A DNA stretch of 24,245 bases. Source: a virus. Below the pieces are notes generated by a model, which worked only from the letters and a program-made list of their open reading frames with translations, made no database searches and was not told the origin of the DNA. The stretch's first letter is position 1, and every line of letters starts with the position of its first letter. This document shows positions 5,222-13,449 of the stretch, piece by piece. The DNA is taken from the IMG/VR virus record IMGVR_UViG_3300031539_000306, positions 1-24,245 of that record; one strand, 5' to 3'. Position numbers and translations under genes: made by a program.

Positions 5222-6957
5222 AATTTGTAAAAGAAACAAGAAGAGGATTTTATTTCTCTCTTGAAAATAATGACAGGTATCTTAATCAAGACGGGATCAA
5301 GGTAATTGATAATCAGATAATGTTTCCCAGATATTATCCTGATCCACAAGGATTCGCAGCATATGAGAAAATAAACAAAGATCATAAAGGGATGAAGACA
5401 TTTGCCACAGCAGATGAGTGTGAAAAATATTATAACCACTCTGAAAGTGAGGGAGTAAAAATGGAATTTGTGTCAGGTAAAAAACAGTATAAGAGACTAT
5501 ATGAAGTCCAGACAAAAGCAGTTGAAGAAATATCCGATGATGATTGGCAACTTATTGAAAAACGAATGAGACGGAAAGGTCATTTTGAAAAATCGGATAT
5601 CCGAGTATTTGAAGATCGACTGGCAAATAACTGGCGTGATAGGGATGGTGAACGTTTTTCTTATGGTATTTTAAAGGCATTTGATATGACGATACCGGGA
5701 AAGTCACGACTGATCGGCCATAGTCGCTCCGGCCCAGGGAAGGGTCGGTATTTTAAAAGTAAATTGGGATTTGTGTCAATAGAAGAAGCAATTGAGATCA
5801 TGATGGAGAATGCTGAACGGTCTGGATTAAAGTCATTACTTAAACAGGTTGAAGATCGGGATGGAAAGTTAGTAGTATTAGAGCCGAGCTTTTACGTTCT
5901 TATCAGTGACGACACAAAAATTATGATTGACGAAATGGATGCGGGTATTGGTGGCGACAGTTCTATTGGATTTAGAGCCGACAAATTGGAACCAGTTAAA
6001 AACGATCAGGGAGCCGTTCTTTATTACGAATATATAGACGAGGGTCATTCTGAAGCAGTCGAGGGTAGCGATGTCTGGTTAGGGGCGCAACGTGGAATGG
6101 GTGTGAGAAAAAGCGCAGATGAAGAAGAAGAATATGATGAAATATTAACCATTAAGGACGCCATAGGTGAAAAACCTTTCGAAAATGAACATAGTTGTCG
6201 AATAAAAGAACCAGGACAATACGAAAAATTCGCAAGAAAGAACTGCGAACAGAAACATGAAGGGAAATGTATAGATGTTATATACGGAATAAGAAATGGG
6301 AAATCAGAGATACAAGCATTAAGATATAAAAAAGATGTCTGGAATGCTAAAGATGCGAGTACCCACTGCAAGAGCCGTGGAGGAACATTTGAGGCCGCAA
6401 AAGAAGCAGACCAAAGCCTTGTTGTAGAAAAAGAGAAAGACAATAAACAAGTAAACGGAGGACAAACGAAAATGAAATTTATCATTGAATCAATCGGGTT
6501 CGACCGTGAGGTTAAGGACTTGACCGAGGATTCCGTGCTTGCTATTCAAGATAGTATCGTGGAAAAAGTTGATGCAAAGATTGGTGAACTCGAAACTAGC
6601 ATCGGAAGTAAAGACACTGAGATCGAGACACTGAACAAGACCATCACGGATAACGCTCCACGGCTGGAAGTAGCGAATGAGTACGAGGAATCATTAAAGA
6701 AGAAAATCATTGACTTGAGCGTGTTCCTTAAACAAACCGAAAACGATGATGTGAAAATGGCAGAGCAGAGAACCATTCTTGATGTTCTCACGGTTGTGCA
6801 ATTAAAGGGACAGGTCGAGAAATTAGAGAAGCAGGTCAATGAGAAATATCCGAGTTATGGGATACTTCCATCGAATACTGAAAGTCTTGGTAGTAGTGAT
6901 GAACCAAAACAGACAACCGTTTTGAACCAACACCGCTATCAGGCACCATCTCGGTAA
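5218..6957 (+). CDS. Prohead protease with C-terminal scaffold domain, 579 aa
   Basis: The central part (about residues 140-295) reads as an HK97-type prohead serine protease (peptidase family U35/S78-like): a histidine in LIGHSRSG (H168), a serine in GDSSIGF (S249, probable nucleophile), and the closing EGSDVWLGAQRGMGVRKS typical of the family's last strand. Residues 320-397 form a further domain, PFENEHSCR to SRGGTFEAA, with five cysteines in the region and an IQALRYKKDVW motif. Residues 419-579 are a charged coiled-coil region (around residues 440-480 and 545-560) typical of capsid scaffolds. The gene precedes decoration and capsid genes as expected. The protease would cleave scaffold and itself during head maturation. 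The N-terminal 110 residues match nothing I recognise. Catalytic assignments are inferred from motif resemblance. Confidence 0.85.
   Translation: MKFVKETRRGFYFSLENNDRYLNQDGIKVIDNQIMFPRYYPDPQGFAAYEKINKDHKGMKTFATADECEKYYNHSESEGVKMEFVSGKKQYKRLYEVQTKAVEEISDDDWQLIEKRMRRKGHFEKSDIRVFEDRLANNWRDRDGERFSYGILKAFDMTIPGKSRLIGHSRSGPGKGRYFKSKLGFVSIEEAIEIMMENAERSGLKSLLKQVEDRDGKLVVLEPSFYVLISDDTKIMIDEMDAGIGGDSSIGFRADKLEPVKNDQGAVLYYEYIDEGHSEAVEGSDVWLGAQRGMGVRKSADEEEEYDEILTIKDAIGEKPFENEHSCRIKEPGQYEKFARKNCEQKHEGKCIDVIYGIRNGKSEIQALRYKKDVWNAKDASTHCKSRGGTFEAAKEADQSLVVEKEKDNKQVNGGQTKMKFIIESIGFDREVKDLTEDSVLAIQDSIVEKVDAKIGELETSIGSKDTEIETLNKTITDNAPRLEVANEYEESLKKKIIDLSVFLKQTENDDVKMAEQRTILDVLTVVQLKGQVEKLEKQVNEKYPSYGILPSNTESLGSSDEPKQTTVLNQHRYQAPSR
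6472..6957 (+). CDS. Internal in-frame scaffold protein (nested in protease gene), 161 aa
   Basis: A perfect GGAGGA (6457-6462) lies 9 bases before ATG at 6472, which is codon 419 of the protease gene and in the same frame. Translation from here would give a free scaffold: MKFIIESIGF at the start, then helices with heptad-like hydrophobics (VEKVDAKIGELETSIG; QLKGQVEKLEKQVNEK) and a flexible S/Q-rich tail. This is the same arrangement as lambda C/Nu3 and many HK97-fold phages, where the protease is made with a scaffold tail and the scaffold is also made alone in excess. The ribosome site inside the gene is direct evidence; the role is inference from the layout. Confidence 0.75.
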   Translation: MKFIIESIGFDREVKDLTEDSVLAIQDSIVEKVDAKIGELETSIGSKDTEIETLNKTITDNAPRLEVANEYEESLKKKIIDLSVFLKQTENDDVKMAEQRTILDVLTVVQLKGQVEKLEKQVNEKYPSYGILPSNTESLGSSDEPKQTTVLNQHRYQAPSR

Positions 6958-7003
6958 CATAAGAAAAATAGAAATCAATTATTTTTATTAAAGGAGAATT
7001 AAG

Positions 7004-7465
7004 ATGACACGAGCAAGAGGATTAGGTGGGGGGCATGTTGGGGAATTTTTAAATATTTCCATGCGCCCTGATGCCACTTTTATCACTGAAATTACCGCCC
7101 TAATTGCAGCCGGAACCGCAGTAGAGGGAAAACTTATTTCCGGAACAACCGCTGCCAATTATGAATGTACGAGCGTGGCAGCCGACGGCGATCCTTGGGG
7201 TCAAATTATAACATACGAAAAGGATGCTGACTATACATATCTCCTGACGGTCGAGTTGTGGTTGTATGCTGATGTCGAGGGTAGTTTGCACTCGGCTCAT
7301 TGCATTAGGAATCTTCCAGACAACGCCGGAACAATTGCATTGGGGCAGGAAATCCAGATCAACGGTTCTGATTATATGTATATCGATGGCGTGAACACTG
7401 GCGGATCCGGTTATGTAATCGGCGTTGATGTTCCCACTACGAGTTGGTGCGACGTACTGTTTTAA
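7004..7465 (+). CDS. Probable head decoration (capsid cement) protein, 153 aa
   Basis: A beta-rich 153-aa protein between the protease/scaffold gene and the major capsid gene, the standard place for gpD-like or other decoration proteins. The composition is rich in G, A, T and small residues, with strands such as YTYLLTVELWLYAD and IQINGSDYMYIDG and no membrane segment. AAAGGAG lies 8 bases upstream of the ATG. The family is not recognised from sequence; the call rests on size, composition and gene order. Confidence 0.6.
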   Translation: MTRARGLGGGHVGEFLNISMRPDATFITEITALIAAGTAVEGKLISGTTAANYECTSVAADGDPWGQIITYEKDADYTYLLTVELWLYADVEGSLHSAHCIRNLPDNAGTIALGQEIQINGSDYMYIDGVNTGGSGYVIGVDVPTTSWCDVLF

Positions 7466-7523
7466 AAAATACGAAAAAAAGACAGAAGGCTATAATAGAT
7501 TATAATTTTAGAGAGGTAACCAA

Positions 7524-8648
7524 ATGAGTTTAATTTTAAATGGAGATCTTACCAAGCTGAAAAACCTTGGAATGGGAATGTATAAGGATGCCGTAGATGC
7601 TGGCAAACCTTTCAAAGTGTGGCTTGAAGATTACGTTGCAACCAAAGAGGGTGGAGGGTTTGAAACACCATATCGTGGATTGTCAAACATGGAAACCTTC
7701 ATGGAAATCAGGCGTATGAAAGCAGCCGGTGAAACTGTCCCAATGACCGCCTATGAGTTGGCTCTGGCCGCTCACGATATTAAGGCATTCGGGTCGATCA
7801 CTGACCCAGTTTCAAAGTTTTTCACAAATGCCAGTACATCTACATTGTTTCCAGAATTCATCGGAACCAGAATTTATACTGGCGCAATCGTATCTGCGAT
7901 CTGGCCGTTTTTCATGCAGGAAACAGTTAACATTACCGGATTAACTTTCAAGAAAATCTATCTCAATGATACTGCTCCTCAGAGACAGGGTGGGCGTGTT
8001 GGTCGAGGTGGGTTGTTCCCGAAAAAGACTTTCACTGTCGGAGACGAGAGTGTGAATCTTGAAAAGTACGGTGTGGAAATTGAATTTGATTATGAGATTC
8101 TTGCAGATCAACCTCTTAACCTTTACGGTAAAGAACTTGAAAAAATCGGGAAACAAATCGGCGTCGATGAAACTGATGATATGTTTTACATCCTGGTCAA
8201 TGGTGATGGAAATTCGAATGGACTCGAATCAGCTCAAACAGTATCTGCAGTAACAAGTGGATCGGTCTCAAAGCTCGATATTATCGATCTTGCAACTGCT
8301 TGCCCAATGCCGTATAATCTGAATGTGTTTGCTGGCCCGACTGCTTATATGCGCCTGTATTGGGATGCTCTTTCTGATATGACGAACCCGAACTTGCAAA
8401 AAGCTGAAATCCCCATACCGCTTCCAATGGGTTATAGATGGGATTCTGGTCAAATGTTATCCGTCACTGATCGATTTTACGGAGTCGATAAATCGCAAGC
8501 TATCTCTTATGTAACTAATGACGCAATGCTATTAACCGAGACAGACCGCATAATCAATAAGCAAGTTGTAACCACAGTCGTTAGCAAGAGAGGCATTTTT
8601 ACAGTCAATACTCAAGATGCGATTGGGTGTCTTGATATTACCGCTTAA
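7524..8648 (+). CDS. Major capsid protein, HK97 fold
   Basis: A 374-aa protein whose layout fits an HK97-type capsid subunit. There is a helical N-arm (1-110). An E-loop-like region follows around 150-175 with basic and glycine residues (APQRQGGRVGRGGLFP). A long spine-helix-like segment comes next (about 195-225, with GKELEKIGKQIGVDETDDMFYILVNG). P and A domain strands run to the end, including VFAGPTAYMRLYW and a TDRIINKQVV segment typical of the closing strands. GAGAGGT gives a ribosome site. It lies directly downstream of protease, scaffold and decoration genes. No long N-terminal delta domain seems present, in keeping with a separate scaffold. The residue limits are approximate and the fold is inferred from pattern and position. 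Confidence 0.85.
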   Translation: MSLILNGDLTKLKNLGMGMYKDAVDAGKPFKVWLEDYVATKEGGGFETPYRGLSNMETFMEIRRMKAAGETVPMTAYELALAAHDIKAFGSITDPVSKFFTNASTSTLFPEFIGTRIYTGAIVSAIWPFFMQETVNITGLTFKKIYLNDTAPQRQGGRVGRGGLFPKKTFTVGDESVNLEKYGVEIEFDYEILADQPLNLYGKELEKIGKQIGVDETDDMFYILVNGDGNSNGLESAQTVSAVTSGSVSKLDIIDLATACPMPYNLNVFAGPTAYMRLYWDALSDMTNPNLQKAEIPIPLPMGYRWDSGQMLSVTDRFYGVDKSQAISYVTNDAMLLTETDRIINKQVVTTVVSKRGIFTVNTQDAIGCLDITA

Positions 8649-8687
8649 TATGAAACAAAATAATCTTTAAGATCATAGGAGAGAATC

Positions 8688-8981
8688 ATGAATAAATTAC
8701 GAGTAAGAGTTACGGAGCCACTGATTAGGGTCGATCTTGACGATAATGTTCTCGATGTTTCTCATAAGATGTTTGAGAAAGACCCGAAAGCAGTCTATGA
8801 GGTTCCTGATACAATATTCTGGCGAAGGTTAGAAGAGCCGGGAAAGATCACTAACAAGAAACCGTTACTGGTCAGGGTTGGAAGGGTCGCCGCTTCTGAT
8901 GAGGAAGATGAGATCGAAGATACCAAGCCTACTCCCAAACCTAAGACCGAGGGTGTTCGCCGAGAAAAGGGAGGTAAGTAA
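8688..8981 (+). CDS. Small conserved-type head protein after the capsid gene, 97 aa
   Basis: Unassigned. Residues 1-65 form a compact region with strands (LRVRVTEPLIRVDL) and an FWRRLEEPGKI segment; residues 68-97 are a low-complexity charged tail (acidic run, then P/K/T repeats and basic end). ATAGGAGAG precedes the ATG. It overlaps the next gene by one base (TAATG). Many tailed phages have a small protein here that acts in capsid or connector assembly, but I cannot name the family. Confidence 0.6.
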   Translation: MNKLRVRVTEPLIRVDLDDNVLDVSHKMFEKDPKAVYEVPDTIFWRRLEEPGKITNKKPLLVRVGRVAASDEEDEIEDTKPTPKPKTEGVRREKGGK

Positions 8982-11959
8982 TGCGTAAACTCTTTTCATT
9001 TATAATGGTCGTATTATTGCTGGTGATTGGTGTTTCCAGTACATACGGTCAGAATTTGCCTGCCACGATTACAAACAGGGCAACTCTCGCATTGTGGATT
9101 CGGACAGGCACATTTACATTCACAAATAAGACACTGACCAGCCCGACTATTAATGGCCTATCGCTTACTGGAACGATTTCAATTACCGGAACAAGTTATC
9201 TGAATCTGGGTACGGCTCTGGTTCCACTGGTGTTAACGACTACGCCACTTTTTACGGTGTATTCGACATCGGCTTCGGTTGCTGGAACAATCCGTTCAGC
9301 CATTATTAATCAGGTACACACCGGAGACGGATACGCGACTATAGAAGCGTTGAGAGTCAATGTCAGTTCTGCCGTCCAGACCGGATCGTGGACTAATGCG
9401 ATTGTCGCACGGATTGCGTACAGTGGAGCGACTGGCGATGCAGGCGGGGGTTTGGCAGCAGCACTTTGTGCTGAAGTTGTTCTTCCTGCGATTACCGGCC
9501 CAGCCGGTTCATACTTTGCCGTCGATCTTGAATTTGATGCACAGGCGAGTTATGTGGCAAATGCCGGAACCGGATACCCGACCGCTTATATTAGGTTTGG
9601 GTTATACGGCAATGGTTCTGCAATTGCATCCTTTGAGGATGACGCTTATTTCATGCAGATGTCAACCGACTTTTCAAGTGCTTCTGGAAATATGTGGTAT
9701 AATAATACTTTGAGAGTACAACTTGAAACCACAGATTTTTTCATTGCACTTTCGGACGCAGAGGGTGAATATTCATCCGCTTATATGATTGACATTTCTA
9801 ATGCAACCAATGCCACAAATTTAACGACTGCTTCTATTGCAACCGAGGGTGGACTTGCCGTTACACTGGAAACTTTTCTTGGTGATGATTTAGATATGTC
9901 CACTTCTGGAACTGGTGTTTACGACATCACATTAAAAGACAATGTGGCTGATGCTCTCAGTATTGTACGTGGTACAACGGATATGATGGAATTCACTTCA
10001 ACATCAGCTTCGCCGTTAATTACCATTACACCGGCGACCACAATTACTGGGCTGTTGACGGCAAACGGAAGCGTGGCAGTTGGGGATGCTGATTATATCG
10101 GTATAACTTCAAATGAGGTTATCACTTTTGCGGTCGCAGGAACAATAACAGCTTCTGGTGCTGATTTTGTAATTGGTGAAACTGCCGCCGAAAACGTTCT
10201 CAGACAATTGAGGATAATCGGTGATGCTGATTCGGATGCTGGTGGAAATATCACATCGGAAACACTGACAATTGAATTGAATACCGACGCAACGCCCACA
10301 AATTCAACTTGGGATTTCTCAAGTACACAGGGTGCAGGTTATGCGTTTGATAAGGCAGTGAGTGTAACTGGCCTGATCACTTCAAGTGCTGGGTTTGTTT
10401 TAGGTGATACTGATTATATTGGTATTACTTCGAACGAGACTATTTCTTTTTTAGCAGCTGGATCAATTACTGTTAATGGAGCAAATTTTCTCGTTGGCCC
10501 GGTGACTGCATTAGATGAAGGCAGACCGACCTTTGCTATTGTTGGCGATGCAGACACTGATGGAACAGCAACAACTGAAGCATTAACGTGGACGTTGGCC
10601 GGAAATACCGATCCTACTGCAGCGACTTGGGGACTTACGTCAACTCAAAGTGCCGGTTATACTATTGATAAGGCGGTAAGTGTAACGGGTTTGGTTACGT
10701 CGTCGGCCGGTTTTGTTTTGGGCAACACTGATTACATCGGAATAACAGGCAATGAAATAATTACATTTACTACGGGTGGCACTATAGATTTTACTGGCGC
10801 ACTTGTTACAATTGTCAGTCCCGATCTTGCAGCGGCCGCAAACAATGCTCTGATCATAACCGCAACGACTTCTATTACAACGGGTTCGAATTATGCGGTT
10901 GAAATTACCCACACCAATACCGCTGGTTCTGCTGCAAATTTTGCAGGTTTATTTGTCACGACTACAGCCGGAGCGGATTTCGCAGGTGCTATGGGTATTA
11001 TGTCACGGGTTGATATGGGTGCATACGAGGGCATAGTTGGTGGAGCGAATGCTTTATATGCCGAGCTTTTATTGTCTAACAAAATACAGACCGGCGGCGA
11101 GTATCATGTTCTTGTTTTGACACTTGCTGAAAGTGGAAGCACTTTTTCACCCAGTATTACCGTTACTCGTCCTACGACCTTCACGAAGTATGAAACTTGG
11201 GGTGATGGTGCTGAACACATAGACGATTATGCGTATCTGTTTTATCTGAACGGATTCACGGCAGAGGCAGGTCATTTAGTATCGCTCACAAAACAAACAC
11301 TTCGAGTCAATATTGGTCAAGTAGCCCGTTATATGGTATTGAGTCAAATGCAGGACGGACTTGGTTTGGGTATCAGCGGAACACCGATGGTATTGGCGGC
11401 AACTACAGATCAAGCAACTGAAATTTTTACAACCGGCTCGTCAACATCTGGTAATCATTTTCATAATTATATGAAGGCAACCAGTACAGCACAAACTACA
11501 GGCGGTCATTTTGCTCTCTACGTAGAGAATGATGTGGCGTTTCAAGCAGCCGGACAAATGGGCGGTTATTTTAAAGTTGATATGAATGCGATTCAGGCTC
11601 CCACGGGTGGCGCAAGTGTTGTCAATGCCGAACTGGTTATGCCGACCGGTGTACAGAACGGCGGACAGTATAACGCATTTGTAGCTGACATCGAATGCCC
11701 TGCAACCATGGATATGTTTTACAATGCTGCTATACCGTCTGGTTTTATGAAATTGGAAGTCTATGGGAATGGTACTGCTGTGACTGACTTTAACTTAAGT
11801 GCTAATCTATTTAATTTGAGTGGTATTACTGCAGCGACAGATGCAATGCTTGAAGAAACTACAGTAGCGGATGCAAATGTTAGTATAACTCATTCAATAA
11901 GAATTAATATTGGTGGAACACCGTATTACATAGCTTTAAATACAGCTAACACTTGGTAA
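8981..11959 (+). CDS. Large repeat-containing protein with signal peptide, 992 aa
   Basis: Residues 1-24 are a clean Sec signal peptide: basic n-region (MRKLF), hydrophobic core (FIMVVLLLVIGV) and a small-residue cleavage region ending STYGQ. The mature 968 residues are dominated by G, A, T, S and alternating hydrophobics, i.e. beta-rich. There are about 2.5 tandem units of 106-107 residues (355-461, 462-567, 568 to about 612). A second module type occurs three times: each copy has a G-Y/A-L-A-E-L/V-x-L-P-like stretch and closes with an IRINIGGTPYYIAL-like strand (about 108-260, 665-790, 860-992). This could be a tail fibre, head fibre or a surface protein of the infected cell. GGGAGG precedes the ATG. 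The signal peptide is unexpected for a virion protein assembled in the cytoplasm. Confidence 0.75.
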   Translation: MRKLFSFIMVVLLLVIGVSSTYGQNLPATITNRATLALWIRTGTFTFTNKTLTSPTINGLSLTGTISITGTSYLNLGTALVPLVLTTTPLFTVYSTSASVAGTIRSAIINQVHTGDGYATIEALRVNVSSAVQTGSWTNAIVARIAYSGATGDAGGGLAAALCAEVVLPAITGPAGSYFAVDLEFDAQASYVANAGTGYPTAYIRFGLYGNGSAIASFEDDAYFMQMSTDFSSASGNMWYNNTLRVQLETTDFFIALSDAEGEYSSAYMIDISNATNATNLTTASIATEGGLAVTLETFLGDDLDMSTSGTGVYDITLKDNVADALSIVRGTTDMMEFTSTSASPLITITPATTITGLLTANGSVAVGDADYIGITSNEVITFAVAGTITASGADFVIGETAAENVLRQLRIIGDADSDAGGNITSETLTIELNTDATPTNSTWDFSSTQGAGYAFDKAVSVTGLITSSAGFVLGDTDYIGITSNETISFLAAGSITVNGANFLVGPVTALDEGRPTFAIVGDADTDGTATTEALTWTLAGNTDPTAATWGLTSTQSAGYTIDKAVSVTGLVTSSAGFVLGNTDYIGITGNEIITFTTGGTIDFTGALVTIVSPDLAAAANNALIITATTSITTGSNYAVEITHTNTAGSAANFAGLFVTTTAGADFAGAMGIMSRVDMGAYEGIVGGANALYAELLLSNKIQTGGEYHVLVLTLAESGSTFSPSITVTRPTTFTKYETWGDGAEHIDDYAYLFYLNGFTAEAGHLVSLTKQTLRVNIGQVARYMVLSQMQDGLGLGISGTPMVLAATTDQATEIFTTGSSTSGNHFHNYMKATSTAQTTGGHFALYVENDVAFQAAGQMGGYFKVDMNAIQAPTGGASVVNAELVMPTGVQNGGQYNAFVADIECPATMDMFYNAAIPSGFMKLEVYGNGTAVTDFNLSANLFNLSGITAATDAMLEETTVADANVSITHSIRINIGGTPYYIALNTANTW
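10043..10816 (+). repeat. Tandem ~106-codon repeats inside the large repeat protein
   Basis: Three units start at 10043, 10364 and 10682. Each opens with a [IV]TGL-x-T motif and carries DYIGIT-x-NE about 16 residues later (D371, D478, D584). Units 1 and 2 also share GDAD and DKAVSVTGL segments; unit 3 is cut short. Protein similarity is high while the bases have drifted, so the repeat is old and not an assembly artefact. Confidence 0.8.
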
Positions 11960-11982
11960 TTGTAATATTTAACCGGCTTATC

Positions 11983-12017
11983 GGGGACTGTGCCGACATA
12001 AACAGTCCCCACTTTTT
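11983..12017 (+). terminator. Rho-independent terminator
   Basis: A perfect 9-bp stem (GGGGACTGT 11983-11991 with ACAGTCCCC 12002-12010), 10-base loop, then AC and five T (12013-12017). It follows the large repeat protein gene by 23 bases. The GAGGAG ribosome site of the next gene comes directly after the T run. Confidence 0.85.
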
Positions 12018-12037
12018 AAAAAGAGGAGATACGAGAA

Positions 12038-12421
12038 ATGATTAAAAAAATCATGTTAACAGTGGTGATGTGCTTTGTATTTGTCGGATCAATTCACGCA
12101 GAAGTAATCGAAGTAAACACGATGGAGCGAATGGTATTATTGTCCTTGTTGCCAGTGGAAGCAAGTTACGCTACTTGGAAAATTATTCAAGAACTACGAA
12201 TGGAGTTGTCTTTCACGGAAGAGGAACTTGTTTTAATTGATTTAAAACCCGATGTGAATGGTAATACAACGGCAAATTGGGAGGCAGTCGATCCGAAGTC
12301 AGTTGAATTCGGAGTTACCGCAGCAAGATTTATAGAGGATGCCCTTCTTGCTTTAGACGAACAAGAAAAACTATTACCAGAACACGTTAGTTTGTATGAG
12401 AAATTTATTGTGAAGGAATAA
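12038..12421 (+). CDS. Small protein with signal peptide, phage 'LYEKF'-type family, 127 aa
   Basis: Residues 1-21 look like a Sec signal peptide (MIKKIMLTVVMCFVFVGSIHA, with an AEV cleavage context). The mature part is helical: a LLSLLPVEASYATWKIIQELRMELSF-like stretch, an EEL-x-L-x-DLK segment, then FGVTAARFIEDALLALDEQEKL and HVSLYEKFI near the end. I have the impression that signal-free versions of this helical domain are common unassigned proteins in tailed phages, but the family has no known function. AGAGGAG gives the ribosome site, right after the terminator hairpin. Confidence 0.65.
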   Translation: MIKKIMLTVVMCFVFVGSIHAEVIEVNTMERMVLLSLLPVEASYATWKIIQELRMELSFTEEELVLIDLKPDVNGNTTANWEAVDPKSVEFGVTAARFIEDALLALDEQEKLLPEHVSLYEKFIVKE

Positions 12422-12431
12422 AAGAATTTTT

Positions 12432-12488
12432 GCGTGAGGCAGGATTATTATGGATTCAGATGGATGCCACGTAGGTTCTGCCTTACGC
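12432..12488 (+). promoter_or_regulatory. Long RNA hairpin upstream of the zinc-ribbon gene
   Basis: Bases 12432-12444 pair with 12476-12488 (13 bp, two G-U pairs), with a 31-base loop. No T run follows, so it is not an ordinary terminator. The stem ends eight bases before the GGGGAGGA ribosome site of the next gene. It may be an mRNA stability or translation control element; that is inference. Confidence 0.6.
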
Positions 12489-12507
12489 ACCCCAAGGGGA
12501 GGATACA

Positions 12508-12690
12508 GTGCCGTTGAATGATTTCAGATGTCTGCAATGTAGAACGATCTTTGAACGACTCACCTCAACATACAAGAGAAGAACAAAATGCCCGTACTGT
12601 GGCGCTATGGCTCTCAAAATGATTCCCAGAGGCGTAACTCCCGTATTTAAGGGATCGGGATTTTATACTACTGATTACAAAGGGAAATGA
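12508..12690 (+). CDS. FmdB-type zinc ribbon protein, 60 aa (GTG start)
   Basis: The sequence follows the FmdB / CxxC_CxxC_SSSS family: MPLNDFRCLQC (C8, C11), then an FERL segment, KCPYCG (C28, C31) and a small tail ending GSGFYTTDYKGK. Family members are small putative regulatory zinc ribbons found in bacteria and phages; their biochemical role is not settled. The start is GTG at 12508, supported by GGGGAGGA five bases upstream and by the conserved MP start of the family. It opens the accessory island and is only three bases from the next gene. Confidence 0.85.
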   Translation: MPLNDFRCLQCRTIFERLTSTYKRRTKCPYCGAMALKMIPRGVTPVFKGSGFYTTDYKGK

Positions 12691-12693
12691 GAC

Positions 12694-13449
12694 ATGATGC
12701 AGCTTATCCATTCAAGTGGTACAGAATTTTTCAGTAAAATATTTACTGTAATGTATAATCTGAAAAACGTAAATAAATACGGTTATAATTCATATGAGCC
12801 ATGCTTATTTTATGGAATGTATTTCAATGAAGATTCTATACGGTTAATGGAGCATAGGGGACAGGCGATTATATTATGGGCTGGATCGGATATTAGAAGT
12901 AAGGGTCAACCATTTATTACAAAAAATACACCTACCAAAGTTTTGCATTTGGCAGCATCTCCATCGATTGAGCAGAGATTAAAAAGGGTAGGATTTTCAT
13001 ATCGCAGAATCCCGAACATTGCATTTACAAATTGGGATTACTGGAAACCCGAACCGCTTGGTGAAAAGATTTATTTCTATGCGCCGTCCGATTTTTATGG
13101 TCTTAACTGTCTTGACCAGATTAAAGAATTTGGTTATCCGGTTATCCATATTGATCGAGCGCAGAGACACGACATCTCAAAACTACGCAACATTTATAAG
13201 GAATGTTTTATTGGGTTGAGATTAACACCGGAGGACGGAAACTCTGCAACGGTCTTAGAGATGGGATTAATGGGAAGGAAGACTATCTGGAATGGCGACC
13301 AGTTGTCGGCTATACCGTGGAATGATTTTGATAAGCTCAATGAATTAATTTGCGTGGAAGCAAAAAAGATCGGAACAAGTCAAGATGCTTTTGCAAAAAA
13401 AGTTTATGATTCAGTTACTAAGACAACCGAGGGGTGGTTTGATGTATAA
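12694..13449 (+). CDS. Glycosyltransferase-like protein (GT-B type), 251 aa
   Basis: This looks like a shortened GT-B glycosyltransferase. There is an IILWAGSDIR motif (W62-R68) of the kind seen at the donor/acceptor cleft in several phage and bacterial glycosyltransferases. A region around residues 172-200 (GLRLTPEDGNSATVLEMGLMG) fits the nucleotide-sugar binding segment with its conserved acidic residues. Total length is below the usual 350-400 aa, so the N-terminal domain may be reduced. Two ATGs (12694, 12697) are possible. The end overlaps the small lipoprotein gene by eight bases. Substrate unknown; a second glycosyltransferase lies 1.5 kb downstream in the same island. Confidence 0.7.
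   Translation: MMQLIHSSGTEFFSKIFTVMYNLKNVNKYGYNSYEPCLFYGMYFNEDSIRLMEHRGQAIILWAGSDIRSKGQPFITKNTPTKVLHLAASPSIEQRLKRVGFSYRRIPNIAFTNWDYWKPEPLGEKIYFYAPSDFYGLNCLDQIKEFGYPVIHIDRAQRHDISKLRNIYKECFIGLRLTPEDGNSATVLEMGLMGRKTIWNGDQLSAIPWNDFDKLNELICVEAKKIGTSQDAFAKKVYDSVTKTTEGWFDV

Noticed and set aside
6045-6485. A 146-codon minus-strand frame under the protease gene
   Set aside because: Serine/phenylalanine-rich reading typical of the antisense of a lysine/glutamate-rich gene; no start signal and no homology-like motifs.
7491-7506. Two TATAAT-like hexamers before the capsid gene, considered as a promoter
   Set aside because: No acceptable -35 box lies 16-18 bases upstream of either, and the leader is simply AT-rich. 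A capsid-specific promoter cannot be supported.
10043-10816. CRISPR array or assembly duplication as explanation for the repeats
   Set aside because: The repeat units are ~320 bp, in frame, conserved at protein level and diverged at base level, which fits an old coding duplication.
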